NCBI GenBank assembly: GCA_963975425.1
Contig: CAXBGS010000002.1
Coordinates: 124,001 to 188,000, forward strand
Direction of reading: 5' to 3'
DNA: 64,000 nucleotides
Origin: CAXBGS01 sp963975425
Lineage (GTDB): Bacteria; Planctomycetota; Planctomycetia; Pirellulales; Pirellulaceae
Positions 29,321 to 39,435 of this stretch are shown piece after piece. Below the pieces are notes generated by a model. The model was not told where the DNA came from and did no database searches. It worked only from the letters and a program-made list of their open reading frames with translations. Position 1 is the stretch's first letter; every line of letters begins with the position of its first letter. A program made the position numbers and the translations under genes.

Positions 29321-30523
29321 TTGAATAACGAAGATAGCGGCCAATCAAATCATGAGCCTTCGGGTTCCGACAAAGACAGCCAGACATCCCCGGTGACACG
29401 TTCCTTGCCTCGTCGCGAAATCAATTTTCGGTTCAGCAGCCGCTTCGTTCCGATTTTGAATCAAACGCGATGTGCGTTGTTGGCGTCAACGTATGCGGCT
29501 GGGAAAGTTGCGGCGATCGGAACGGGGCCCGACGGATTGCGGTTGAGCTTTTCAAACTTTCAACAAGCCATGGGAATCGCTGCCGGCCCTCGCGGGCTGG
29601 CGATCGGAGGCCCGAATTTGATTTGGTTCCTGCGCGATGCCGGATCACTTGCGACGCGGATCGAACCAATCGGACCCGATGGAGTTGGCCCATTCGATCG
29701 CGGCTATCTGACGCGAGAGTCCTTTGTGACCGGCAACATTCAAATTCACGAAATGGGATGGGGATCGCAAGGCGAACTATGGGTCGTCAACACCCTGTTC
29801 TCTTGTTTGTGTACGCTGCACGAAGACTACAGTTTTGTACCGCGGTGGCAGCCTAGCTTTATCACCGAATTGGCGCCGGAAGATCGTTGCCATTTGAACG
29901 GGATGGCGATGGTCGACGGGAAACCGAAATACGTCACCGCGCTCGGCACGTCCAATGCCAAACGGGGATGGCGCGACAACAAGTCATCCGGCGGCGTCTT
30001 GATCGATGTCGATAGCGGCGAAACGATTGCGGCAGGTTTTTGCATGCCGCATTCGCCGGAAGTGCACCAAGGCAAAATCTTTTTGCTCGACAGCGGTCAT
30101 GGACAACTCGTGAAGGTCGACCCGGTCTCCGGTGACGTCGAAACCATCACCCGCTATCCGGGTTACGGACGAGGCATGAGCATCCATGGCCAGTTCGCAT
30201 TCATTGGGATGAGCAAGGCTAGAGAAACATCCGTCTTCGGTGGCGTTCCCATTTGTGAGGACCGCTCGGCAATGCGCTGTGGCATTGTCGTCGTCGACCT
30301 GCTGGCCGGTGAGTGTGTCGCCTACCTCGAGTTTCAAACCGGAGTCGAAGAACTATTCGACGTGCAAGTTCTGCCACAAACGTACAGCCCCGTCCTGTGC
30401 GGGCCATACCCGGTGGAAGACCAGCAATCACCCACATGGGTCATACCCAACTCTGAATTGGTGCCCGGACTCGTCTCGGACAACGGCTCCAACGGCGCGG
30501 TGAAGCGATCCGATCGCGACTGA
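29321..30523 (+). CDS. TIGR03032-family protein
   Basis: 400 residues from a TTG start. The sequence has the features of the TIGR03032 (DUF4915) group: RFVPILNQTRCALLASTYAAGKV, RGLAIGGPNLIWFL, NTLFSCLCTLHEDYSFVPRWQPSFI, ELAPEDRCHLNGMAM and GYGRGMSIHGQFAFIGMSKAR. It is probably a beta-propeller of unknown function, in some genomes linked to glycosylation or hydroxylase genes. No signal peptide is seen. It follows the methyltransferase gene by 65 bases in the same direction. Confidence 0.8.
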   Translation: MNNEDSGQSNHEPSGSDKDSQTSPVTRSLPRREINFRFSSRFVPILNQTRCALLASTYAAGKVAAIGTGPDGLRLSFSNFQQAMGIAAGPRGLAIGGPNLIWFLRDAGSLATRIEPIGPDGVGPFDRGYLTRESFVTGNIQIHEMGWGSQGELWVVNTLFSCLCTLHEDYSFVPRWQPSFITELAPEDRCHLNGMAMVDGKPKYVTALGTSNAKRGWRDNKSSGGVLIDVDSGETIAAGFCMPHSPEVHQGKIFLLDSGHGQLVKVDPVSGDVETITRYPGYGRGMSIHGQFAFIGMSKARETSVFGGVPICEDRSAMRCGIVVVDLLAGECVAYLEFQTGVEELFDVQVLPQTYSPVLCGPYPVEDQQSPTWVIPNSELVPGLVSDNGSNGAVKRSDRD

Positions 30524-31030
30524 GTCACTTTGATGTCACCGGGGTTCGCCATTGGCTTCACAAGTCAATTTTTCTCCACGTTTTATCCCGCTCCAAGACA
30601 GCGACGGATAGAACCTTGCCGCAGCTCAAACGAGCGGCCCGGACCGCGATTTCGGCAGAGAAGCCCCATGGGCAAACACCCCCTCTGCAGGACCGGCCAG
30701 CTCGCTGCTAATCATGGAGCCCCGCTGAAGGTGTGAAAAAAGCCGCCTTGGCGGCCACATTGTTGGGTTCTCCCATTAGACTAGGACCGTTAGTTTACGC
30801 GTTAACCTAACAGAACGCCCAATCGGACCCCATTAACGCCGACTGGCTGCCGATCGCCTGGCGCACTGCCGCCCGGCGCATTGCCGATTGTTCGGTACGT
30901 CTGATTCACACTCATTTCGATCGGACTCCGTCACGTCGTGGCGTGTTCTGATTGCATTTGGAGCGCATCAACCACGCTCGCTATTTCGCCTAATTTAGCA
31001 ATTCGTTCCTTTTCTTATCCTGGGATTTTT
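30524..31030. other. 507-bp upstream region of the ELWxxDGT gene
   Basis: No gene. It contains a minus-strand terminator-like hairpin at 30735-30756 and should hold the promoter for the large secreted protein starting at 31031. Confidence 0.55.
30735..30756 (-). terminator. rho-independent terminator-like hairpin (minus strand)
   Basis: GCCGCC and GGCGGC arms with a TT/AA loop, preceded on the + strand by six A residues, read on the minus strand as a stem followed by TTTTTT. No annotated minus-strand gene ends here, so its client is unknown. Confidence 0.5.
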
Positions 31031-34000
31031 ATGTCCGCGAAACGCTCTAGCTTGGTGAACAAGCTCCGGAATAAGGCGGGTCGATCCGCCAAGCTTGCTC
31101 GCAACGACCGTCGTAACCAGCGTCGAAAGATCGGCGGTGCGTTGGAGAATCTCGAGAGCCGTTTGCTACTTGCTTTTTCTGCCGATGTGTTCGCGGACAT
31201 CAACCAATTCGGCGTTTCGTCAAATATCGACTCCATGGTCGAGTTCGACGGTCGCGCTTTCTTCGCAGCCGACGATGGTCAGACCGGTTCCGAGTTGTGG
31301 GCCAGTGACGGCACCCCGGGTGGCACGGCGCGGTTCGCCGACTTGTTGCCCGGCACCGATGGATCGCAACCGTCGAATCTGACCGTTGTGGGCAGCCACT
31401 TATTCTTTACCGCCGCCGACCAGAGCGGCGAGTTCGATCTGTGGAAAACCGATGGAACCGAAAGCGGAACGGAACTTGTTTACGATGCCAACGAAGCCGG
31501 TGTCTATGGGCTGGAACGACTAACAGCCTCGGGCGGAAAATTGTTCTTTACCGCTTACCAAATCGATACCGACCCCGGTCCGGGCGACAACGCAACGGGC
31601 CAAGAGTTATGGGTCAGCGACGGTTCTTCGGCCGGAACGATGATGGTCGCCGATTTGAATCCCGACCAAGCGGCCTACGGGGCAGAGGGACCTCAAGAAC
31701 TGACCGACCACAACGGAACATTATTCTTTACCAGCTATGATGCCAGCTTCAATCGAGACATCTGGAGCAGCGACGGAACGGCAGGTAATACGATCAAGGT
31801 CGCTGACCTGAATGATCTGAATACCAGCGAGCTGACCAGTGTCGGCACGAACCTCTTCTTTGCCGCCGAAGACGCCGGGACTGGCTTGGAACTGTATGTC
31901 TACGATGGCGCCAGCACGACTTTGCTGGAAATCAATCCAGGATTCGCCGGATCAAACCCGACCGATATTGTCGAGTTCGACGGCGAAGCATACTTCAGTG
32001 CCGACAATGGTTCCGCAACGCGGTTGCTTTTTCATTCCGATGGAACATCTGTCAGCCTCGCGGGTGACGGCAGCAATGTGGTGACCGATCCCGCGGATTT
32101 GACGGTCGTTGGCAGTCGACTGTTCTTTGCTGCGGCCGGTGGCAACGTGGTCAGTGACAACTCACCGTCCATCAACGCAAACAATACGTTGTACGCGCCC
32201 ACAGGAACGCCCGATGGTCTGGCTGGGATCGTTGATTCGATCACGGCTCCCAATCAAGGCGGGCTCACCGTGGGTGGATCAAGCGGCAATGCGTTTACCG
32301 CCAATCCCATGAACGCCGTCAATGACGGACCGGGCTGGGTTTCCGGCGGTGCGATTGGCGATCCCGGGGTTGGACTAACGACGATGGCCGTCGGTGACCT
32401 GTACCTGGAAGACGTCAGCGGGTCCGACCTGGCTTCTTACCAGTGGGACTGGAATGTCAGTGCATTGCCGGGAGAATCGCTCAGCAGTATTGAGTTCCAC
32501 GGCTTTGCATCTGGAAACCAGTTCGACAACGGCACCGCGGGCCAGGAAGACGAAGGACTGAACTTTACATTGATTCTGAATACCGGCACGGCAACTCAGA
32601 TCGAGGTGCAAGGCGACGATCTGGACAACTGGTTCGCCGGTCGTGACGCGAACAACATTAATCTTGTCCATCCCGGCGGAGCCGCGGTCACCTCGGCCAC
32701 GGTACGCATGACGTTTAACGGCTTGCAATTAAACGGAGGCGAAGAGGCCGTCTTGGTCAATGCCGAGCTGACGGCGATCTCAGGTGAAGTCGGGCGCGAA
32801 TTGTGGCGCACCAATGGCTCCACAAACGTGCTGGTCGAAGACATTGTCGCCGGTGGAAGCTCCAATCCGTCGCAACTGACCGAAGCCGGTGGTCGCCTCT
32901 ACTTCTCGGCGGATGAGCCGACCGGCGTCGGGCGCGAACTGTGGCGCAGCCAAGGCGCCTTCGACGCACCGGGCACCGCGCGTCTAATCGACTCGTTTAC
33001 AGGTAACGGGGAAGACGGTTCTCCCAACGATGGCACCCCCGAAGATTTAGTCGAAGTCAACAACCAGCTGTTCTTCACCACGCTGGACAATTCCGGTGAC
33101 CGAGAACTCTGGACAAGCCAAGGCACGACCGCCAGCACCGATCCCGTGCTGAACATCAATCCGTCCACGAAAAGCGCCGACGTTGAACAAGTCGTCGTCA
33201 ACGGCACCGATATCTTCTTTGTCGCCAACGACGGGATCAATGGCGATGCCGTTTGGGTTGCCGATACGTTGAACCCTGGTTCGGTAACGATGATCGACAT
33301 GACGCCGGGCACGAGCGCCGAAACTATCAGTGGTCTATCCATTCAAGATGGATCGGTTTGGTTCTGGAACAACCTTGCCGGCACAAATGCCGACGGTGCC
33401 ATCTATCGCACTGATGGAACAACAACACTCCTGGTCGGCGAGCAATCGCCCATCCCGCTTAGCTCCGATCCGAACGACTTGTTCACTACGTTCAACGGAC
33501 GGGTATACTTTTCGGCCCGAGACAATCAGGGGGTTGAACTCTGGCGTTCCAACGGTGCAGGAACATCGATCGCTCGATTCGTCGATATCTATACTGGCAC
33601 AAACAACAACGGTGGGGCCAACAGCAGTGATCCCGAATACCTAACCGTATTCGATGGCAAGTTGTACTTTGCTGCCACTGAAATCACACCTGCCGCAGGC
33701 TTTGACGGATTCGGTCGAGAGCTTTGGGAATCCGACGGCACGGTCGGGGGAACTGTTCAAACGCAAGACATCTATGTGGATGATGTTGCAGGTAACGGCA
33801 CCGTTCGCAGTTCGAACCCAGGCGACCTGATCGTTAGCGGATCGAACTTGTTCTTCACTGCGAATAACGGATTGGCCGGTGGTGTTGAACTGTTTGTCTT
33901 GCCGACGGGCGGATCACCAACGCTGATTGAAATTGACCCCGGCAATGGCGGCTCGACGCCGATCAACCTGACCGATGTCAACGGCGTCCTGTATTTTGGG

Positions 34001-35065
34001 GCCGATGCCGGTAACGATGAAGATGACGAGCCTTACAAGTCCGATGGAATCAACACGACCCTGATTCAGAACATTAATACGACGGGCAACCAAGGATCAA
34101 AGCCATCGGGATTTGTCGAACTTGGCGGACAAGTTTACTTTGCCGCAACAAGTACAAATAACGGTCGCGAGTTATGGCGAACCACGACGACCGCTGCCGA
34201 ACTTGTCAGCGATGTTGCTGGCAGTGCTTCGCCGACCGAACTGGCGGTTGCCAACGGACGGGTCTTTTATTCGGCCGTGGACGAAAACGAATCAGACCGC
34301 GAACTTTGGACTTCAGGCGGACCACTCGCGACCGGTTCGGCACAAGTGCTTGACCTGTTTCCAGGTGTTTTCCGAGGCGGCCAGCCCGCAGACATCGTCG
34401 AAGTCGGCGGTACGATCTACTTTGTCGGCGAAGACGAGAACAGCGGCCGAGAACTGTTTGTGCTCAACGAAGTCACTCCGCAAGTTGAGAGCGTCGTGAT
34501 CAACGACGGGTCAGCACAACGTTCACAGATCACTTCCGTCACGGTGACATTCGATAGCGTGGTCGACGCGACTGCGGCCGCTTTCGAATTGACCAACATT
34601 GATACAAGTACGACGGTAACCAACGTTCAGGTCGAACTATCCGAGCAAGACTTTAAAACGGTCGCGGTGCTAACGTTCGCCGATGGCGGTGCATCCGTTG
34701 TCGATCGTCTGGGTGCGACCGGCACGGACCTAGGAAACTCGCTTGCCAATGGAAACTATCGGCTCGACGTCATCGGATCGCTGCTGACCGACCCCGCCGG
34801 CGGCGGGACCATTGCCGACTACCAGTTCGGGGGGCAGACCAGTGGTGAAGCGAACAACGACGATTTCTTCCGCCATTACGGGGATGTGACCGGCGACGGC
34901 AGTACCGATTTCACCGACTTCTCCAATGGATTCCTGCCTTCGTTCGCTCAAAGCGAAGGCTCTGATGCGTTTGAACCGTCACTAGACGTCGACGGAGACG
35001 GATCGGTCAATTTCACCGACTTTTCCAACGGATTTTTGCCCGCGTTCGCTACCAGTCGACAATGA
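31031..35065 (+). CDS. giant secreted ELWxxDGT-repeat protein with dockerin-like C-terminus
   Basis: 1344 residues. The N-terminus is very basic (KLRNKAGRSAKLARNDRRNQRRK) and then carries GGALENLESRLLLAF, the planctomycete LEPRxLL-type signature of exported proteins. Many ELWxxDGT repeats follow (for example GSELWASDGTPGGT, FDLWKTDGTESGT, GRELWRTNGST), giving a propeller-rich surface protein. The last 70 residues are dockerin type I-like with paired calcium loops (DVTGDGSTDFTDFSNGF and DVDGDGSVNFTDFSNGF). Dockerins bind cohesins, so it may be anchored to a surface complex. The ATG at 31031 gives the basic N-terminus; 31 upstream codons are ignored. A PEP-CTERM protein follows. Confidence 0.88.
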   Translation: MSAKRSSLVNKLRNKAGRSAKLARNDRRNQRRKIGGALENLESRLLLAFSADVFADINQFGVSSNIDSMVEFDGRAFFAADDGQTGSELWASDGTPGGTARFADLLPGTDGSQPSNLTVVGSHLFFTAADQSGEFDLWKTDGTESGTELVYDANEAGVYGLERLTASGGKLFFTAYQIDTDPGPGDNATGQELWVSDGSSAGTMMVADLNPDQAAYGAEGPQELTDHNGTLFFTSYDASFNRDIWSSDGTAGNTIKVADLNDLNTSELTSVGTNLFFAAEDAGTGLELYVYDGASTTLLEINPGFAGSNPTDIVEFDGEAYFSADNGSATRLLFHSDGTSVSLAGDGSNVVTDPADLTVVGSRLFFAAAGGNVVSDNSPSINANNTLYAPTGTPDGLAGIVDSITAPNQGGLTVGGSSGNAFTANPMNAVNDGPGWVSGGAIGDPGVGLTTMAVGDLYLEDVSGSDLASYQWDWNVSALPGESLSSIEFHGFASGNQFDNGTAGQEDEGLNFTLILNTGTATQIEVQGDDLDNWFAGRDANNINLVHPGGAAVTSATVRMTFNGLQLNGGEEAVLVNAELTAISGEVGRELWRTNGSTNVLVEDIVAGGSSNPSQLTEAGGRLYFSADEPTGVGRELWRSQGAFDAPGTARLIDSFTGNGEDGSPNDGTPEDLVEVNNQLFFTTLDNSGDRELWTSQGTTASTDPVLNINPSTKSADVEQVVVNGTDIFFVANDGINGDAVWVADTLNPGSVTMIDMTPGTSAETISGLSIQDGSVWFWNNLAGTNADGAIYRTDGTTTLLVGEQSPIPLSSDPNDLFTTFNGRVYFSARDNQGVELWRSNGAGTSIARFVDIYTGTNNNGGANSSDPEYLTVFDGKLYFAATEITPAAGFDGFGRELWESDGTVGGTVQTQDIYVDDVAGNGTVRSSNPGDLIVSGSNLFFTANNGLAGGVELFVLPTGGSPTLIEIDPGNGGSTPINLTDVNGVLYFGADAGNDEDDEPYKSDGINTTLIQNINTTGNQGSKPSGFVELGGQVYFAATSTNNGRELWRTTTTAAELVSDVAGSASPTELAVANGRVFYSAVDENESDRELWTSGGPLATGSAQVLDLFPGVFRGGQPADIVEVGGTIYFVGEDENSGRELFVLNEVTPQVESVVINDGSAQRSQITSVTVTFDSVVDATAAAFELTNIDTSTTVTNVQVELSEQDFKTVAVLTFADGGASVVDRLGATGTDLGNSLANGNYRLDVIGSLLTDPAGGGTIADYQFGGQTSGEANNDDFFRHYGDVTGDGSTDFTDFSNGFLPSFAQSEGSDAFEPSLDVDGDGSVNFTDFSNGFLPAFATSRQ

Positions 35066-35191
35066 AAATTGAAGCCCTCTAAATGCTAGTTTAGTCGTTG
35101 CTCAGCGACCTTCGTGGTGTTAATTTGGGTTCTCAAGGCTTTCTACTTTATCGTCATATCTACTCCAAAGACCTAGTTAGGACATCTTGTC

Positions 35192-35872
35192 ATGCTTCGC
35201 ATCTTACCGATCTTAGGGTTATTGGCAGCGTTTACCGTGGGAACGGCAAACGCCCAATTCGATTTCGAAACGTTCCTTCGTATCGACGGGCAAGACTCGA
35301 TTAGCGATACCGGCATGGACCAGGTCATCACCCTCGATTCTGGCACTTATACTGCCGAGCTGTTTTTGCGGGACGACGGTGACAGCTTGTTGCGGGACGC
35401 GTTTGACAACGGTGTCAACAACAATGACATCCTGGACCCTCAACAGGCGAGCGGATTGGTCGGCGTGAATATGACGATTGATCTGTCAGGCCCGCTCACC
35501 GGATTGACCAACAACGGCTCTTCGCAAAGCACCGACGGAAGCGCTGGAAACGCGTTTTTGGGTTTCTCAGTCTTCGGACCTGATGTGGCCCAACGAGGCG
35601 ACGGTGGATTCGAGACGTTGGTCGGTTCCTTCGATTTCACCTTCGACGGGATCGGACCTGGAGTGATCACGACTGCTAACGGTCCTCCAAACGGTGCAGC
35701 GATTGTTAATTCGATTCAAGGCGAACGCGGCGGAAATTCCATTGCCGTTGATTCGTTGATCGATTTCCGATCGGCGACCATTGTCGGCACGACTGCCGTT
35801 CCAGAACCAGGAAGCTTTCTTGTGTTAAGTATCGGACTTGCCGGAGCCGCAACACGCCGGCGACGCCGTTAA
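35192..35872 (+). CDS. PEP-CTERM sorting-domain protein
   Basis: 226 residues. Signal peptide ILPILGLLAAFTVGTANA; Asp/Gly-rich beta body (about 25-200); C-terminal sorting signal AVPEPGSFLVLSIGLAGA followed by TRRRRR. PEP-CTERM proteins are recognised by an exosortase, cleaved and displayed or released; no exosortase is in this window. It follows the ELWxxDGT protein by 126 bases and is closed by a strong terminator, so it may have its own promoter. Confidence 0.88.
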   Translation: MLRILPILGLLAAFTVGTANAQFDFETFLRIDGQDSISDTGMDQVITLDSGTYTAELFLRDDGDSLLRDAFDNGVNNNDILDPQQASGLVGVNMTIDLSGPLTGLTNNGSSQSTDGSAGNAFLGFSVFGPDVAQRGDGGFETLVGSFDFTFDGIGPGVITTANGPPNGAAIVNSIQGERGGNSIAVDSLIDFRSATIVGTTAVPEPGSFLVLSIGLAGAATRRRRR

Positions 35873-35899
35873 ACTCTGCACGCCTATATCAAACATCGA

Positions 35900-35930
35900 G
35901 GCGACATGCGTTCGGCATGTCGCCTTTTTT
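35900..35930 (+). terminator. rho-independent terminator after PEP-CTERM gene
   Basis: GGCGACATGC and GCATGTCGCC form a 10-bp stem with a short GTTCG loop, followed by TTTTTT. Confidence 0.85.
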
Positions 35931-36042
35931 CGTGCGCCGCGCTCTTCACACCTGCACCGGTCCCACCGAATTTAACGATCAAATCGGTGGGAAATCGCAT
36001 CGCCACTCGCGACTCGCTTCGTAATGCCATAACTGGAATGTA

Positions 36043-36630
36043 TTGTTCCCTGTAGGCAACCATTTATCACCATGGGAATTCTCCGCCTCCGTTTTCGGCG
36101 GCCCCGACGCTGGCGATCTCAGCGTGAAAATCCAGCGAGACAAAACCGTGATCACACTGGGACGAACCGACGATCTCAATGCCGATGCCGACAAGCTTCG
36201 TCGATGGCGGTGTGGCCGTATCGTGATGCAGAATGGACGACTGGTTGAGGTTCAACACCGCCTGCTTTGCGGAAACGTATCGGTCGCTCAAGTCTGGTGG
36301 CAAGCCAGTTACGGACGCAGTGACGAAAGCGTGTGCTGGCTAGACTATCACCAACCGCTCGGGATGCCTGCTTTTCTGACGCTTGACTACATCCGTTCGG
36401 GCAAACAAGCGGGTTACAAGACGTTCATCGGTGCCGTCAAAGTACTCGAACAGATTGCGAAAATCCGCCAATCAGTCGCGATCGTCGCTCACGTGACCAA
36501 TGGAAACATCAGTGACCGATTCTTAAGTCGTATCGGCTGGCAACAGCACATGCCGAACTGGAAAGGCCGTCACTGGATTCGCAGGTTCTATGACGGCTAC
36601 CCCGATGACCATTTGCATCGGTACGCCTAG
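36043..36630 (+). CDS. hypothetical protein, weak acyltransferase-like features
   Basis: About 195 residues from a TTG at 36043; the true start is uncertain. The C-terminal half (SVAIVAHVTNGNISDRFLSRIGWQQHMPNWKGRHWIRRFY) has the look of a GNAT-type segment, but no acetyl-CoA loop is clear. Codon use and length support a real gene. No signal peptide or membrane segment. Family unknown. Confidence 0.55.
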   Translation: MFPVGNHLSPWEFSASVFGGPDAGDLSVKIQRDKTVITLGRTDDLNADADKLRRWRCGRIVMQNGRLVEVQHRLLCGNVSVAQVWWQASYGRSDESVCWLDYHQPLGMPAFLTLDYIRSGKQAGYKTFIGAVKVLEQIAKIRQSVAIVAHVTNGNISDRFLSRIGWQQHMPNWKGRHWIRRFYDGYPDDHLHRYA

Positions 36631-36743
36631 ACAAAATCGAGTTCAGTCGCCAAATGCGCGTCCGCCGCTGACCAAGGTAAGGGACCGAACAGGCGACCAG
36701 CCATCAAAGACCAACATCCATCTCACCGATGGGCGTCTGAATT

Positions 36744-36830
36744 GCACCCTGCAACTCGCACCCTGCAACTCGCACTCTGCAACTCGCACTCTGCAACTTG
36801 CACTCTGCAACTCGCACCCTGCAACTCGCA
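36744..36830. repeat. 14-bp tandem repeat, about 6.2 copies
   Basis: The unit GCACYCTGCAACTC is repeated head to tail six times between 36744 and 36827 and ends in a partial GCA. Copies differ only at C/T positions. It lies between the hypothetical gene and the 3' end of the HExxH peptidase gene, outside any supported CDS. It is a likely variable-number locus. Confidence 0.9.
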
Positions 36831-36882
36831 TGATCCCAGGCAAGGTTCTTTAACGTTGCAACCGAACCAAGACGCCGATCAC

Positions 36883-38217
36883 TTACTTTTCTATTTCCAC
36901 ACGATAGCCGCCGGTGTTATCGGACATCGCATCGACTCCATCGTTGACACGCAGTAACAACCAAGCATGTTCATCAAATGTGATCTCTTTGCCTTCTCCG
37001 ATTGCAATGGCTGACAATACCGGTTCGGTTTCGCTCGTTCCTGGTGCGTTGCCGACGACGCATGCGATCAATTTCCCCAGCGGAATGCCATCGTTGTACT
37101 GGATCGTGATTCCGTCAGGCTCGCTGACCCAAGGCGCGGTCGTCTGCGCCAACGTGCATCTGCCTGTTGCGGCGATGCGGATTCGCGTACCGGGTGGAAA
37201 TCGAACGCCCACCGATTGCCATCCCCGATTAGCGCTGACGACCATGTCCAGCGATTGACCCTGCCACAATGGATCGCGGGTACTGAGCGCGACGCGTTCT
37301 CGTTGCCAATCGAAACCGTAGTTCAAATCACGACACATCAACCGCCACCGCGCCGCAAGCACGGGCCACTGTGATGCAAGTCGCCGGCGGATGACTTCAT
37401 TGAATTCGTTGCCAGCCTGATGACCGTTCCGCGCCGCCGCTTGAAACGCGTCACGGTATTCCGGGTAAGCATACAAGAGCATTGTTGCCGCCCAGCTCCA
37501 AGCATACGATTCCACGTCACCGTCCAGATCCAAAGGCAGCCCCATCACGCCGCCGATCGAGGGTATCGTTTGTGTTTCTCGTCGCAGCCGGATCGCTTTA
37601 AAACGTCCCCAGTACGGAACTTCGTCCCGGCTCTTGGGAATGTGATTGATCATGACTTCGCGGCCGGTTCCCTGATGGGTCGACAACATTTCAGCCGTGC
37701 CTTCCATGTACCACGCCGGTCCGGCACCGCCGAATTGTTGACCGGCCAGCGCATGAGCCCCTTCGTGCAACAACAGGTGCCGCGTGTAATACTGGCTGGG
37801 TTGAGAAACAACCCAGACGGTTTTGCCCATCGCATAGCCAAAGCGAAAATCAGGGACTCGTTCGGGGATCAAGTCGCGGCGACGAAAGTCTTCACGCTCA
37901 CGCATCACATAGGCATCCACTTTCCATGAATCCAGCGTTCCCGGTGAAAGCATCCAGAATCTCTCCCACTGCGGAACCGCGGCGTCAAAGGCAGCGACGA
38001 ATTCATCGGCTTGTCGCTGTGTGTGACTGTCGGTTACCAACTCAGTATGGCGACCCGACGATCGAATCAGGTCGGCATTGCTAACTTTGCCCACACCCGA
38101 CTCGTTCGACACCTGCGCAAGTAACGATCCCGTTCCCAGCAGCGAAATGCCCAGCGACATTGCTGTCACCACACACGAACCTACCAATATCTGAAATGCA
38201 TTCCATGTCCGAATCAT
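36883..38217 (-). CDS. secreted HExxH-type metallopeptidase-like protein
   Basis: 444 residues with a hydrophobic N-terminus (FQILVGSCVVTAMSLGISLLG). The zinc motif is LLLHEGAHALAG (HExxH) with a downstream Glu in WYMEGTAEMLS, a gluzincin-like arrangement. The region FDAAVPQWERFWMLSPGTLDSWKVDAYVM resembles basic-secretory or DUF1570-type peptidases. The C-terminal third looks like a beta domain. The ATG at 38217 or the adjacent one at 38220 are equally possible. It overlaps the divergent promoter region of the binding-protein gene. Confidence 0.78.
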   Translation of the reverse strand: MIRTWNAFQILVGSCVVTAMSLGISLLGTGSLLAQVSNESGVGKVSNADLIRSSGRHTELVTDSHTQRQADEFVAAFDAAVPQWERFWMLSPGTLDSWKVDAYVMREREDFRRRDLIPERVPDFRFGYAMGKTVWVVSQPSQYYTRHLLLHEGAHALAGQQFGGAGPAWYMEGTAEMLSTHQGTGREVMINHIPKSRDEVPYWGRFKAIRLRRETQTIPSIGGVMGLPLDLDGDVESYAWSWAATMLLYAYPEYRDAFQAAARNGHQAGNEFNEVIRRRLASQWPVLAARWRLMCRDLNYGFDWQRERVALSTRDPLWQGQSLDMVVSANRGWQSVGVRFPPGTRIRIAATGRCTLAQTTAPWVSEPDGITIQYNDGIPLGKLIACVVGNAPGTSETEPVLSAIAIGEGKEITFDEHAWLLLRVNDGVDAMSDNTGGYRVEIEK

Positions 38218-38315
38218 CATCGCATCATAACGCGATCCCGCGCCGAAACGAATGCCGTCTTCCGAACACGTCACATCCAACACCCGTCGATTTGCCAGTT
38301 GCCCGCTCGGTAAAA

Positions 38316-39377
38316 ATGGTCACGCTAAATACGGTCAAGTTCAGATCGATCCCGTCGACATCGATGAAATCGGCTTGCTTGGTTTTCGCCAGCATTATGA
38401 TCACAGGCTGTGTCCCGCGCGCCGAAAACGATGTTGTGGTCTACGCCGCGCTCGACCAAGAATTCTCCGATCCGATTCTTGCGGCGTTCGAAAGATCCAC
38501 CGACCACGAAACCGGTGTCGTTGCCAAATTCGATGTTGAATCGACCAAGACCGTCGGCTTGGTCAACGAAATCATTGCGGAACAGAACAGCCCGGTTTGT
38601 GACGTGTTCTGGAACAACGAAATTCTCCACACCGTCCGGCTTCAAAAACTCGGTCTGCTGCAGGCGAGGAAATGGGACGTCGAACCCGGTTGGCCCACCG
38701 ACATGATCGCGACCGATGGCACATGGTGCGGTTTTGCCGCCCGCGCCCGCGTTTTGCTGGTCAACACCCAGTTGGTCGATGACACCAACGACTATCCGCA
38801 ATCGATTGATGATCTGACCGATCCCAAATGGTCCCAAAGATGCGCAATGGCGCGACCCTTGTTCGGGACAACCGCGACGCATTTTGCCGTGCTGCGAGAA
38901 CGAAACGGACGCGACACCGTGCTGCAACAACTCGAATCGATCCGTGATAACGCGGTGATACTTTCGGGCAACAAGCAAGTCGCCCTGGCGGTCTCGGCCG
39001 GCACAGTGGCGTGGGGATTGACCGATACCGATGACGCGATCATTGAAAAAGATTTGGGCCGCCCCGTGGCCATCGTGTTTCCTGACCAAGCCTCGGACAA
39101 GCCGGGCACGATGCGGATCCCCAACACCGTCGCCGTCCTAAAGGATGCGCCGCACCCAGTCGCCGCCGGTTTGCTGGTGGATTACTTGATCCAGCCCGAG
39201 ACGGAAGATCGCTTGGCAATGGGTGATAGCAGCCAGTTACCGCTCAGTCGAACCGCAAAATTTCCACCCCGAGTCTTACCACCGCAGCCGGTTCGCTGGA
39301 TGCAAGTCGATTTTGAGGCTGCTGCGAGCGATTGGACTGCCTGGGCCCAAGAGCTGCAACAAATCTTTCAGCCGTGA
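38316..39377 (+). CDS. iron-type ABC transporter substrate-binding lipoprotein
   Basis: 353 residues. Lipobox FASIMITGC, then VVVYAALDQEFSDPILAAFER, typical of Fe3+-binding FbpA/AfuA proteins, with DVFWNNEILHTVRLQKLGLL and GFAARARVLLVNTQLV as later domain markers. Permease and ATPase genes are absent from the window, so it is either an orphan receptor or works with distant components. A shorter start at 38364 (MKSACLVF) would also give a proper lipoprotein signal. An adjacent HExxH peptidase gene is divergent. Confidence 0.85.
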   Translation: MVTLNTVKFRSIPSTSMKSACLVFASIMITGCVPRAENDVVVYAALDQEFSDPILAAFERSTDHETGVVAKFDVESTKTVGLVNEIIAEQNSPVCDVFWNNEILHTVRLQKLGLLQARKWDVEPGWPTDMIATDGTWCGFAARARVLLVNTQLVDDTNDYPQSIDDLTDPKWSQRCAMARPLFGTTATHFAVLRERNGRDTVLQQLESIRDNAVILSGNKQVALAVSAGTVAWGLTDTDDAIIEKDLGRPVAIVFPDQASDKPGTMRIPNTVAVLKDAPHPVAAGLLVDYLIQPETEDRLAMGDSSQLPLSRTAKFPPRVLPPQPVRWMQVDFEAAASDWTAWAQELQQIFQP

Positions 39378-39435
39378 CCATTCCGCGATCACAGGCAACT
39401 CGTGATGAACATCAGCTGGGCTGCTTGAACGCACA

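Noticed and set aside
36744..36830. CRISPR array
   Set aside because: The 14-bp units are contiguous without spacers. No CRISPR array or cas gene was seen anywhere in the window.
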